NCBI RefSeq assembly: GCF_037975245.1
Contig: NC_092575.1
Span: forward strand, 2,421,001 to 2,485,000
Direction of reading: 5' to 3'
From: Apostichopus japonicus
Taxonomy: Eukaryota > Echinodermata > Holothuroidea > Aspidochirotida > Stichopodidae
DNA: 64,000 nt
Both the position numbers and the translations under genes were made by a program. The notes under the pieces are model-generated. The model did not search any database and was not told where the DNA came from. It saw only the letters and a list, made by a program, of their open reading frames with translations. How positions within the stretch are numbered: the first letter of the stretch is position 1; every line of letters starts with the position of its first letter. Positions 1 to 9,770 of this stretch are shown here, piece after piece.

Positions 1-383
1 ACATATCTCCATACACTCTGTACTTTATCACAGTACGGTGTGATGTGATGTTTAATTTGATGAAGTACGTCATTCACCGTCTCCAAATTTGTACTGTACC
101 CGAAGATGATGCTAGGCATCTCGTCGCCACATCGAAAAATTTCTTGGCTCGACTCGGCAAGTGTACTTCCAAATAACAATTAAACAATAATTGAATACGT
201 CAATGTTTTAATTTTGCTCTTTCATTTTGGTAAGAGCTTAATTAACTACTGATGCGAAATTTTCTGAATCGACTTGTCAGAACTTTTAATTACTCACATA
301 TTTAATATAAAATAATATTTAAAAACAAAAAACTCCAGTTAGGAAAATCCTTCACCTACTGTACTTTCATGTCAGTCTTCAAA
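1..383. other. AT-rich flank, no gene seen
   Basis: Unique-looking AT-rich DNA leading into the minisatellite. I see no splice-flanked coding segment or known repeat. Confidence 0.5.
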
Positions 384-1207
384 GAACTGTTCATACTGAC
401 AGTATATGAGCAGTATGAATATTTTGTTTCTATTAGATAAAGGTTTGGAACTGTTCATACTGACAGTATGAGTAGTATGAACTCTATTAGATGAAGGTTT
501 GGAACTGTTCATACTGACAGTATGAGCGGTATGAATATTTTGTTTCTGTTAGATAAAGGTTTGGAACTGTTCATACTGACAGTATGAGTAGTATGAATAT
601 TTTGTTTCTCTTAGATAAAGGTTTGGAACTGTTCATACTGACAGTATGAGCAGTATGAATATTTTGTTTCTATTAGATAAAGGTTTGGAACTGTTCATAC
701 TGACAGTATGAGCAGTATGAATATTTTGTTTCTATTAGATAAAGGTTTGGAACTGTTCATACTGACAGTATGAGCAATATGAATATATTGTTTCTATTAG
801 ATAAAGGTTTGGAACTGTTCATACTGACAGTATGAGCGGTATGAATATTTTGTTTCTATTAGATAAAGGTTTGGTACTGTTCATACTGACAGTATGAGCG
901 GTATGAATATTTTGTTTCTATTAGACAAAGGTTTGGAACTGTTCATACTGACAGTATGAGCGGTATGAATATATTGTTTCTATTAGACAAAGGTTTGGAA
1001 CTGTTCATACTGACAGTATGAGCAGTATGAATATATTGTTTCTATTAGATAAAGGTTTGGAACTGTTCATACTGACAGTATGAGCGGTATGAATATATTG
1101 TTTCTATTAGACAAAGGTTTGGAACTGTTCATACTGACAGTATGAGCAGTATGAATATATTGTTTCTATTAGATAAAGGTTTGGAACTGTTCATACTGAC
1201 AGTATGA
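384..1207. repeat. 62-bp tandem minisatellite, 14 repeats of the core
   Basis: The core TGTTCATACTGACAGTAT occurs 14 times, spaced by about 62 bp; the second unit is shortened by an internal deletion. Each unit contains the near-perfect palindrome TCATACTGACAGTATGA (8-bp arms around one A), followed by an AT-rich spacer ending TATTAGAYAAAGGTTTGGAAC. Units differ mainly by AGCAGT/AGCGGT/AGTAGT and TATTTTG/TATATTG. The array begins and ends abruptly. No coding potential is evident. Confidence 0.95.
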
Positions 1208-2395
1208 TATTGCATTGAAGCCTGTTGTGAGAGTGCAGTATGAAGTGATAGTAAAAAATTATTGTCCCAACTTTCTGAAGTCTAGGACAGCATCTTAAGT
1301 TTATCAATTACAATCATATTTTAAGGTAACAAATGCTTTTGTAAACATTGTTGGTACTAATGCAGCAAAATTACAATTCACCAAATGCAAGAAATGTTTT
1401 TTTGCTGTATTACGTATATAGAAATATGATAAAACAATATTAACTCTAGAGAAAATCATGGTTACTGGCTAAGCTAACTATAATGAATGAAAATATGTAT
1501 TCAAGATATTAAATAATGAGGTAATTCAGGTAATGCTGATCACAGCTCGTTTATATTTGCTTGCACAAGCTCCATGAAGCACCTATACCTTACATCGATC
1601 ACTAAAACAAAACGTGAAGAATTACTTGCTTGCAAAATTTGTTAGTCACATATTAATTTACACTCTCAAATATGAGAATACCTAACTTGAAAAGGTTTGA
1701 TGCAATTTCTCACGATGTTTTTATCAACACTAATTAGCATTTTTTTATTGGTGGGGGGGGGGGAGGGCTGGGGGTGAACTGGTGTACTTACTTTGCTATA
1801 GAGGTACTTGCCATGGCAACCAACAACAGTTACTATAGTCTGCCATGTTTTCATTCAATTATATTACAGTCCATGCATTTCTTTCTTTTAATGACGGAGG
1901 TGTACTTCTAGCTTTATGGAAGAACCGTTGCGACTTGCCAAAGTTCGCCTTTTCACCAGCTGACATTTAAGTCAAGTTTGTGGGCATGCAATGTGCACAG
2001 TTATGTACTGTGTTACAGAATGCTATGTATTTTATGGAAGGGTATGTACTTATACTAATAATGAATGTGCATACCTTTAATTGTGAATAAAATTGACCAC
2101 ATTTTAGCAATGTTTCACTCGAGATTAAGATGTTAGCCACCTGTGTAATACTAACATGCTCAGATCATCATTAAAAACAAACATGATGGAGAGGACTATT
2201 AACTAAATTATTCATATCAATGTGCACTAAAGTCATGCAGCCATCGTTTGTTGTTGACAAAAATGATTTTCGTGTGGCTGGGGACCTTGAGTAGTATTGG
2301 TGACTAGTATCGGTCACTATTACAAATGCTTGTACAATCCTGCCAAGTTAAGATTACCACTTCAATTGCAGAGGTCCACTACAGCCATAGCCAAG
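1208..2395. other. Intergenic AT-rich DNA, no gene seen
   Basis: There is no recognisable exon on either strand. A G-rich run near 1753-1770 is the only marked feature. Open frames here are short and lack any protein family signal. Confidence 0.5.
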
Positions 2396-2398
2396 ACT

Positions 2399-2466
2399 TT
2401 TTCTAGTTGTTGTTGTTGTTGATGTATAGTGACAACAAGACTGAGTGGTTGTCACAACAACTAGAA
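2399..2466. repeat. Inverted repeat / hairpin
   Basis: TCTAGTTGTTG on the left is matched by CAACAACTAGA on the right. An inner pair GTGACAAC / GTTGTCAC encloses an 11-nt loop. Part of the left arm is a (GTT)n run. It may be the remnant of a small fold-back element or just a palindrome; no target duplication was seen. Confidence 0.6.
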
Positions 2467-2706
2467 TATATGTTATCAGGCTCCTAGTTTGTAAACATGG
2501 CCTCCCAAAAAAGGGCAAGAACTGCCACAGATAAAATAAAAGCCTGCTGATAAAATAAATCCCTTCTAAATAAAAAAATAATTTGTTGTCTAAGTGTACA
2601 TTAGAATTGCATCATACGCACACTGTTGCCATGGTAACACTTGACTTATTGCATCAGACAGTGATGATGATGATGTAAGGGGATATCCCTTATTCTGGTC
2701 TTTGTG

Positions 2707-2746
2707 GTTACAGCAGGGAGTTGTTCCACAACAACTCCCTGGTAAC
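2707..2746. repeat. Perfect 12-bp-arm palindrome with 4-nt loop
   Basis: CAGGGAGTTGTT (2714-2725) and AACAACTCCCTG (2730-2741) are exact reverse complements around CCAC. The stem can be extended by GTTAC / GTAAC past a 2-nt bulge. It could extrude as a cruciform. There is no T-run after it and no gene next to it, so a terminator role is not indicated. Confidence 0.75.
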
Positions 2747-3906
2747 AGACTAAGTATTGTATGTATTCCAAAAACTGTCAATAAAGTAGACTAAAGTGTT
2801 TTTGTCTTTAAGGATTGGAAGCAAATTGTGACCATTTTAGCATATCTAACAATTTGTGTTATTATACATTTCCTTTGGCATTTGTTAATTTGTTGGCATT
2901 TATAAGGGTCAAGTGGGTCAGTTTACAAACACGGTAATAAGAATATATCTGTTAAACTCAAAATATATTAAATATGTTACCTTGTTACTAATTTTTTAAT
3001 TAATCAAAGGAGGTAATTGCGCTAACAGCTATGGAGCTCAAAGGATTGCCAAACTTTCGCAATTTTGATTCAGCATTCATACGCATTATGATCAGTTAAA
3101 AAATGTTTGGAATAAAGTGATGAAAACAGGGATATTAAAAGACAGTAATTAACCACATACCGAGGTATATAATTTAAATCATTAAGATATCGTTAGATAA
3201 ATCCATAGAAAAATCCATATATTCATACGCAAAACGTATGTTCAGGTTTTTATGCAGCCGTTTTCACACATCACGTTCTTTCTTAGGCCAAGCTTAAGAA
3301 CAATGTCCTGGGTATAAGTGCCTGCATCATAAATAAATGAAAATGTATGCTTTCTTTTAATATTTTGAATTCTCATAACATCTGAAAATATATCCATATC
3401 ACATAGTAAAAAACTATTATATACCATTTTGTATCATAGCCATTCCGTCAATAAAATGTCTTCATTTAATTATGACCAAACATTTGACAGTATGTTGTAT
3501 ACATGCATGGGAAACTACAAACTGTTTCTATTGTCTTATATTTTTTTTTATTTTTATTTACTTTATTTTATTTGTAAATGATGTTAGTTTGTATTATACA
3601 AGAGATGATAAATTATATTATGCAAACACTATTTAAAAAGAAATTATAATTTGTCTTTTCTCTATTTTAATTAGTTTGAATTAGCTCTACTCTCCCTCCA
3701 TACCCCCTAACCCTTCTCCCCCACTTCTTTTCTCATTCCTTACCCTCTCCTTTCCCTTCCTTTCCTGCATTTTCTCCTCACTCTCTTTCCCCTCTCTTTT
3801 CAAGTATCATCAGGCAACAGGCAGTAAGAAAAGAAAGTGTGTTAGAGAAAAATAAATTGATGACCTTATCTCCTGCAAAGAGATAGACATTGACTAATAT
3901 GTATCC
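2747..3906. other. Intergenic DNA with pyrimidine tract, no gene seen
   Basis: No supported gene. A long C/T-rich tract spans about 3688-3800 on the plus strand. The segment about 3470-3590 has a diverged second copy at about 4850-4945. Confidence 0.5.
3470..3590. repeat. Diverged dispersed repeat, copy 1
   Basis: The segment reads CATTTGACAGTATGTTGTAT, then a TATACATGC block, AAACTGTTTCTATTGTCTTA and a T-rich tail. It matches 4850-4945 in the same order and orientation with many substitutions. No terminal repeats or target duplications are visible, so the family is unknown. Confidence 0.5.
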
Positions 3907-3914
3907 CCAATGAT

Positions 3915-4279
3915 CATAGGCGTAGGAGCCCAATTTGAATTGGGGGGGCTGTAACGACTTGCCCGAAAAATATTACCAAATTTTTTTGCGCGTTCAACAT
4001 GTTAGTGTGCGTATCATATAGGCATGCGTCGGTTATTACATCGCATGCCAATAACATACAATCATTTGCCGAGTTATTACTCTTCCATATTGGTTATAAT
4101 TATTGGGAAAGTCATTACAATGATAATGATCATAATAATATCAGTTTAACCATTGAAAAACACATAGCAAATTATTTTTCTTGCAATAGGTGCCCGAAAA
4201 ATTCTCAGCATATTGGCCGAATTTTCACAAACAATTTTGGTCGGGGGGGGCTGCAGCCCCCCCGCCTCCTACGCCTATG
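3915..4279. mobile_element. hAT-like MITE with 8-bp target duplication
   Basis: A 365-bp element. Its terminal inverted repeats are perfect over 14 bp: CATAGGCGTAGGAG at the left end and CTCCTACGCCTATG at 4266-4279. The flanks carry an exact 8-bp direct repeat CCAATGAT at 3907-3914 and 4280-4287, which is the target-site duplication length of hAT transposons. Inside are G-run and C-run stretches that extend the end pairing, but no transposase. The open frames crossing it are non-coding. The perfect duplication suggests a fairly recent insertion. Confidence 0.9.
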
Positions 4280-4287
4280 CCAATGAT

Positions 4288-5385
4288 GTGGGCTTTGGTT
4301 GATCTAACACAGTTTACACGACACTTCTGCAGGGGTGCACAGTTGGATATGTGGCAAAATACAAAACAAAGTGGGCTGGGAGGGGGTGTGGGGTCGAGTG
4401 AGGGATGGGAGAGTTACAGGGGGGGGCATGGCAAGTTGTCCTGTCATATATGCTTGCACCTTCACCATCCATGATTATACACTTACTAATGTTTGAGGGG
4501 GTGGGAAGATGGTAAAGGTTTTTCTTCTTTGGTGGTGGGAGGGGGCGGGACGATAAGGTATATGCAAAGCCTACATCTCAATATTAATTAGTCTTTCTTT
4601 GTGATCTCAAAAATTCTTCTTGCCTTCAGAAGTATCAACCAGTGATTAACCTAATTTAGTGAAGAATTGTCCACACGGACAGTGGGAGTTGTCATTATAC
4701 CAGTACCCAATTGTAACTAATGCCATGTTTACTTTTCCTGACAAGCTGGTAAAAAGGTAACTTGGAAACGCTGATTTGGTTATCTTTGCTCACTAAGAAA
4801 TCTTGAAGCACAAACAGTCAAATCTTCTTTTCGAAGATAAAACGCTGTACCATTTGACAGGATCTTGTGTAGTATACATGCTTAGGAAAATAAAAACTGT
4901 TTTCTATTGTTTTATATTCTTCTGTTTATTTATATACTTTATTCGATAACAGGGTTCCCTGTCACCTGTACACCCAACGATGTACATGTGACAGTAGTAA
5001 AGAAGTGCAGCTAAGCTGCAGAAGCTCAGCTAATTAAGCTTCTATTTGAGAAATATTTGATTTGATTTGAAACATTTCTGAGCGTTTTATCCATTTGTTT
5101 GTGTGAAAAATATAAGGCGGGATAACAGTGTCATTTTCATATCTATAGATATATACTTTCTTCCTTGCCTTATGCTCCCTTCATAGGCAGACATAGTTAG
5201 TTACAAAGTTGTAAGAATAAAAGAGACAAACTAAGATAAATATATTTTATTAATATTTTTATTGAAATAAACAAAATAAAAAATAAACTAAATTTTGAAC
5301 AAAATTTGAGAAATCAAATTGCTATAATTACCGCTAGTTGTGTTCTTGAATACTTAAAATGCAGGGTAGTAGTGCCTTGGTAGTA
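4288..5385. other. Intergenic DNA, no gene seen
   Basis: G-rich patches at about 4375-4430 and 4495-4550, the second copy of the dispersed repeat at 4850-4945, and otherwise AT-rich sequence. No exon is supported. Confidence 0.5.
4850..4945. repeat. Diverged dispersed repeat, copy 2
   Basis: The partner of 3470-3590: CATTTGACAGGATCTTG, a TATACATGC block, AAAACTGTTTTCTATTG and an AT-rich tail in the same orientation. The low identity implies an old repeat. Confidence 0.5.
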
Positions 5386-5389
5386 TTAA

Positions 5390-5632
5390 AGGTATGCTGT
5401 ATTGGCCCCATATATGCTAGAAATTCAAATATGGTCACCTTTGGTCATAATTGTTAGACCGTGTTTAGTACAACCTACGAGGAAATTTTCCTCACTGGGA
5501 CATTCAGTTATGTTGTGTGTTCCTTAAAAATGTCTGAGAACAATTTGGAGAGTAAAGACCTCCAGGAAAGTACTTTTTGAAGACTTCTAGCAATTATGGT
5601 GTGCTATAATTTGGGGCCTATACTGACTACCT
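5390..5632. mobile_element. TTAA-flanked MITE
   Basis: A 243-bp element bounded by TTAA at 5386-5389 and 5633-5636. The ends are imperfect inverted repeats: the first 20 bp, AGGTATGCTGTATTGGCCCC, match the reverse complement of the right end at 16 of 20 positions. A TTAA target is typical of piggyBac-type elements, although the ends are not the canonical piggyBac ones. There is no coding capacity. Confidence 0.65.
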
Positions 5633-5636
5633 TTAA

Positions 5637-7872
5637 ACCAGAATGCAAAAACTGTATCTAGATTTGATGGATGACTTCATCTTACGACAGGGTATGAGCC
5701 AATGTTATCCTTGTAAGATATCATGTAAAGGGTTTGAAAGTTTCTCCCGAAATGGACTGATTTCAACGGTTGTTAGCCCGAATTACTGTAAGGTGTATAC
5801 GAACCGTTCCTTGGTAGTCCCCGAAAAAATTCCCGATATTGTCGTATTCCTGGAAACTTCCCTCAAAGTGGAAACACGGTCATGAACTTATTTATCGTTG
5901 TTATTACTAGGGGTAAACTACTGTATGAACCATTGAAAAAACAAAGAATCAACAGTATTAACACTTCGTAGTTTTTATTAATGCAATAATAGAACGATTA
6001 AAACGTAAAAAAAAGTATTCCTCTGCTAAAATATTGTAGATATCACGTTTGAATTGCGCTGACCCAAAATATGCTCACGAAAATTGCCCCGATATAATAA
6101 TAGAACGATCTGCAACTTGTTTACAATCGACGTTACCACAGAGAAAAGTTCAAGGTGAAAAATTGGTAACGGCTACAACAATAAAAGTCATGTCGTATTC
6201 CAAACTGTGGAAAAGTCCAACTTATTGCAAATCTGCCAAGTAGTCCTTTTCCAGAGGATTACATCGAACTAGATAGGCAGCCAGAATAACAAGTAAATAT
6301 TTGACATTGATCAAGCCTCTACGGGTGGAATTATTTCCCAAAATGATGGGAAAATTAAGATGGGAGACATTTTGCTAATCACACCAAATATGCGAACTGG
6401 TCATGGATACTAAAAAGTTGAAAACAAATTTGATGATCATCGCACATGATATGTGGGATACATTTCATCGTAACTGAAAACTCTACAGAAGGACCTGTTT
6501 TGGGCCCTGACGTGACGACAAAAAGATCTTTCCTAAACAACTAATTGGTTCACCACCATTCAAACGTTATATCCACAACATTTCAGCAGATTTGGACAAA
6601 CGCTTTAGGAGGAGCAGAATTTTCACGTTTTCAGAAAATGATCCCTCGTGACCTCATAATGACCTTCAAATTAATAAAATGTGATCGCATGTATGAAAAC
6701 TTAGCTCACACGAACCACTGACGAAATTTCAGCCGGCAAATCGAATGAAAAATGACAACATGGCAGTCATTCAAACCATGGAGGTAAAACAGAGGCAAAA
6801 AGTGACAGAATTTCGTCAGAATCGCACGCGATCGCTATAACTTAGCTGAAAGCTTTCAGCTGAGGTTACAACAGGATATCACACAAGCAAACTGCGGCAG
6901 TCTTTCAGAGGCACCGATTTTGGTTATTTAATGTAATAAAATACAAAACCACAGTATACACAGTGGTGTAAAAGCTCACATTACAGAGGGCTCGAAATAT
7001 CTGCGATTCTGGTGTTACAGTACTGGTTTACCTTACTACCTGTAAATATCACCTATTAAACCACGGGTAGATTGACCAAGCGATTTATAGTTTCGGGAAC
7101 GGTGCGCTGCCGGGTCAGAGACACCACAAGGCAACGGCGGGTTCAGGTGCCGATTCTTCTTGGTCAAGAAAGGTGATCGGATTCGACCGATAAGCCAAAT
7201 GCGGCGTTTGTTTCAAGATCCGCCACGAACAGCGAGTTCAGCCTTAATATGGCAAGCTAGCGAACTCGATTTTATAACATTACCGAAAGTGGACAATGTG
7301 TTTACTGTTTATCATAAAGGCCTATAGCTATCGTTGCAGTATTTGAAATTCTTGATCTCTTTGCCTCAAGATGCCATCCAAATTTTCGAATTCTTTCCAT
7401 TTTTGGAAATGTGTGAATTTGAAAATTTCAGACAATGATGGGTTCTCACTTAAAGCTGATCCACATCGCGGAGGTATAGAGGGCGCTAGAACTATTTCCG
7501 TTAACCCAGTTATACCGCTACCTGTGCTGGAGATACCGGCCAGTGAACGTAGCTAACCATTGAATTACATATATGTTCGCGCACTAATAATGTTGGTTAA
7601 TGTGGTGAATGTATGCAAAGAAGTGCATTCTCTTCGTACATGGAAACTTACGGCCTAATTGTGATAACAACTAAGGTGACTATAGTCGCAATCGGATGTA
7701 GGCCCATCTTGTATCGATAATGTTGATCCACAATGGGTGAATTTATTATTTTGCAAGTCTACCTTGTACATAAATGTTAAACTTTTTCACTGTAAACATC
7801 TTGTCCAGATCTCTTGAGTGTTGGGTATTGAATGCTTTAGTTCTCCTTTTTTCATCACAAACCTCCTACCTT
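5637..7872. other. Intergenic DNA, no gene recognised
   Basis: This stretch is less AT-rich than its surroundings in parts (about 6480-7560) and has several short open frames on the plus strand (for example 5643-5885, 6049-6243 and 7371-7556). None shows a recognisable domain or a consistent set of splice sites. It may be an old degraded transposon, but no terminal repeats were found. Confidence 0.4.
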
Positions 7873-8066
7873 ACAAAAGTGCAGATGACTAAAACTAACA
7901 TACAAAAGTGCAGATGACTAATGCTAACATACAAAAGTGCAGATGACTAACGCTAACATACAAAACTGCAGATGACTAATGCTAACATACAAAACTGCAG
8001 GTGACTAACGCTAACATACAAAACTACAGATGACTAACGCTAACATACAAAAGTGCAGATGACTAA
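7873..8066. repeat. 29-bp minisatellite, left block
   Basis: Seven copies of a 29-bp unit of the form ACATACAAAACTGCAGATGA + CTAACGCTA, with AGTGCAG/ACTGCAG and ACGCTA/ATGCTA variants. The array is cut off inside a unit at ...GACTAA by the LTR-like insertion that starts at 8067. It resumes after 9165 with the same unit, so both blocks were once one array. Confidence 0.9.
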
Positions 8067-9165
8067 TGTAAATAGCTCTATTTCTGTTTCTTGTTCTCTC
8101 CCTTCCTAGTGGTTATGTAATAGGTATGCCTATACTCTTCCACAACCTGTGCTCATTTCCCCCTGTATATTTAGTAGTGAGCCAGTGGCAACAGTACTTT
8201 CTTTGTTCTGCCAAGTTGCTGGTTTTAGTAAACACCTTCTCTTCTTACTTTCTTTTCTTAGATAAGGGATGCCTTGTCTTAGTTGTTTCTGTTATAGGAT
8301 AGACATTTGTATGTAGATTAGCCTGTGTAATTAGCTCTGATTGGTTCTAAGTGTTACTCTTGGTATCTAGGGTGTGTATAGACCAATCAGAGGTGTTAAA
8401 AGGGTCACATGTTGTTACCCTGTGGTTTAGGAGCTTCCTCCAAGGTGTTTTAGGAGAGAGAGGCAGTTTAGTTGTCAGCCAGTCAACAGGGCATGTGTAT
8501 ATATTAGCCTCTTTTTGCATAATGTAGTCTGTACACTACAGTATACATATATATTATTTATTGGAGTATTCCTGGAATCTCACTCATATCTATTTTCACT
8601 GTCCAAGTATATTCATGGAACTCTTACTACTCACCTTATATTTCGTACTATCGGACATTTACTGTATTAAACCTTTCAACACCGTCCTCTCTGTTACTTC
8701 CCGCTATCGGACATTCATCTATCCTATTAAACCTTTGATCACCGTGCCAGTCATTCAACTACATTGCTGTGCCGTGCTGCTGGACTATACAGACCCGCCC
8801 GCCAGATAAGCTCTATCTCTTTTTTTATTAATGTGCACATACATGTATTAGTCTTGTGGCCACTTGACACCCCTAGTTGTTTATATTATATCTCTTGTTT
8901 TAACTGTTGATACAAGTTTAATTGTGTAACAGTAAAGAGTACTTTTCCAAGATTCTTTATGTTGCATACTTTCCTGTGTGTGACCGAGCAAATATAGCTA
9001 CTTATACTGTATACCTAACAGCCAGTCTTATTCTTGTTTTTAGCCTGTTGTATTTGTTATACAGTGGTCAATTGTCCCCACACATCGTGACCACTAGGGG
9101 GATTCCCAATAATCCTGTTGGACAGCTAGCTGCTGTCAAGAACCCTGTATCCCGCAATTCTTACA
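8067..9165. mobile_element. Solo LTR-like insertion with 4-bp target duplication
   Basis: A 1,099-bp block sits within the 29-bp minisatellite. It starts TGTAA and ends TTACA, so the termini are the 5-bp inverted repeat and the TG...CA pair typical of long terminal repeats. The flanking array is duplicated as CTAA (8063-8066 and 9166-9169), a 4-bp target duplication. Inside there is a partly duplicated CTATCGGACATT...TTAAACCTTT...ACCGT block at about 8650 and 8704, and a TATATATTATTTATTGG promoter-like stretch near 8548. No gag or pol reading frame is present and no second LTR is seen, so this looks like a solo LTR left by recombination. The superfamily (Gypsy or BEL-like) cannot be decided. 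Confidence 0.75.
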
Positions 9166-9169
9166 CTAA

Positions 9170-9770
9170 CATCAACACAAAAGTGCAGATAACTAACACA
9201 CAAAAGTGTAGATGACTAACGCTAACATACAAAACTGCAGAAGACATAACATACAAAACTGCAGATCACTAACGTTAACATACAAAACTGCAGATCCCTA
9301 ACGTTAACATACAAAACTGCAGATAACTAACATTAACATACAAAACTGCAGATGACTAACACTAACATACAAACTGCATATTACTAATGCTAACATACAA
9401 AACTACAATTGACTAACGTTAACATACAAAAGTGCAGATGGCTAACACACAAAAGTTCAGATGACTAACGTTAACATACAAAATGGATGACTAATGCTAA
9501 CATACAGAACTGCAGATGACTAACACTAACATACAAAACTGCAGATGACTAACGCTAACATACAAAACTACAGATGACTAACGCTAACATACAGAACTGC
9601 AGATGACTAATGCTAACATACAAAACTACAGATGACTAACACTAACATACAAACTGCAGATTACTAATGCTAACATACAAAACTACAATTGACTAACGTT
9701 AACATACAAAAGTGCAGATGGCTAACACACAAAAGTGCAGATTACTAACGCTAACACACAGTAGTGCAGA
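9170..9770. repeat. 29-bp minisatellite, right block with higher-order repeat
   Basis: About twenty full or shortened copies of the same 29-bp unit as 7873-8066. A multi-unit segment at about 9358-9455, recognised by a TGCATATTACTAAT variant unit, an AACTACAATTGACTAACG variant and a GGCTAACACAC unit, recurs at about 9645-9742. The array therefore also grew by duplicating groups of units. Confidence 0.9.

Noticed and set aside
3999-4474. Overlapping open frames near 4 kb
   Set aside because: They span the hAT-like MITE and poly-G tracts, so they are non-coding.
8561-9215. Membrane-protein-like open frames
   Set aside because: They lie in the solo LTR and run into the minisatellite. The hydrophobic look comes from T-rich sequence.
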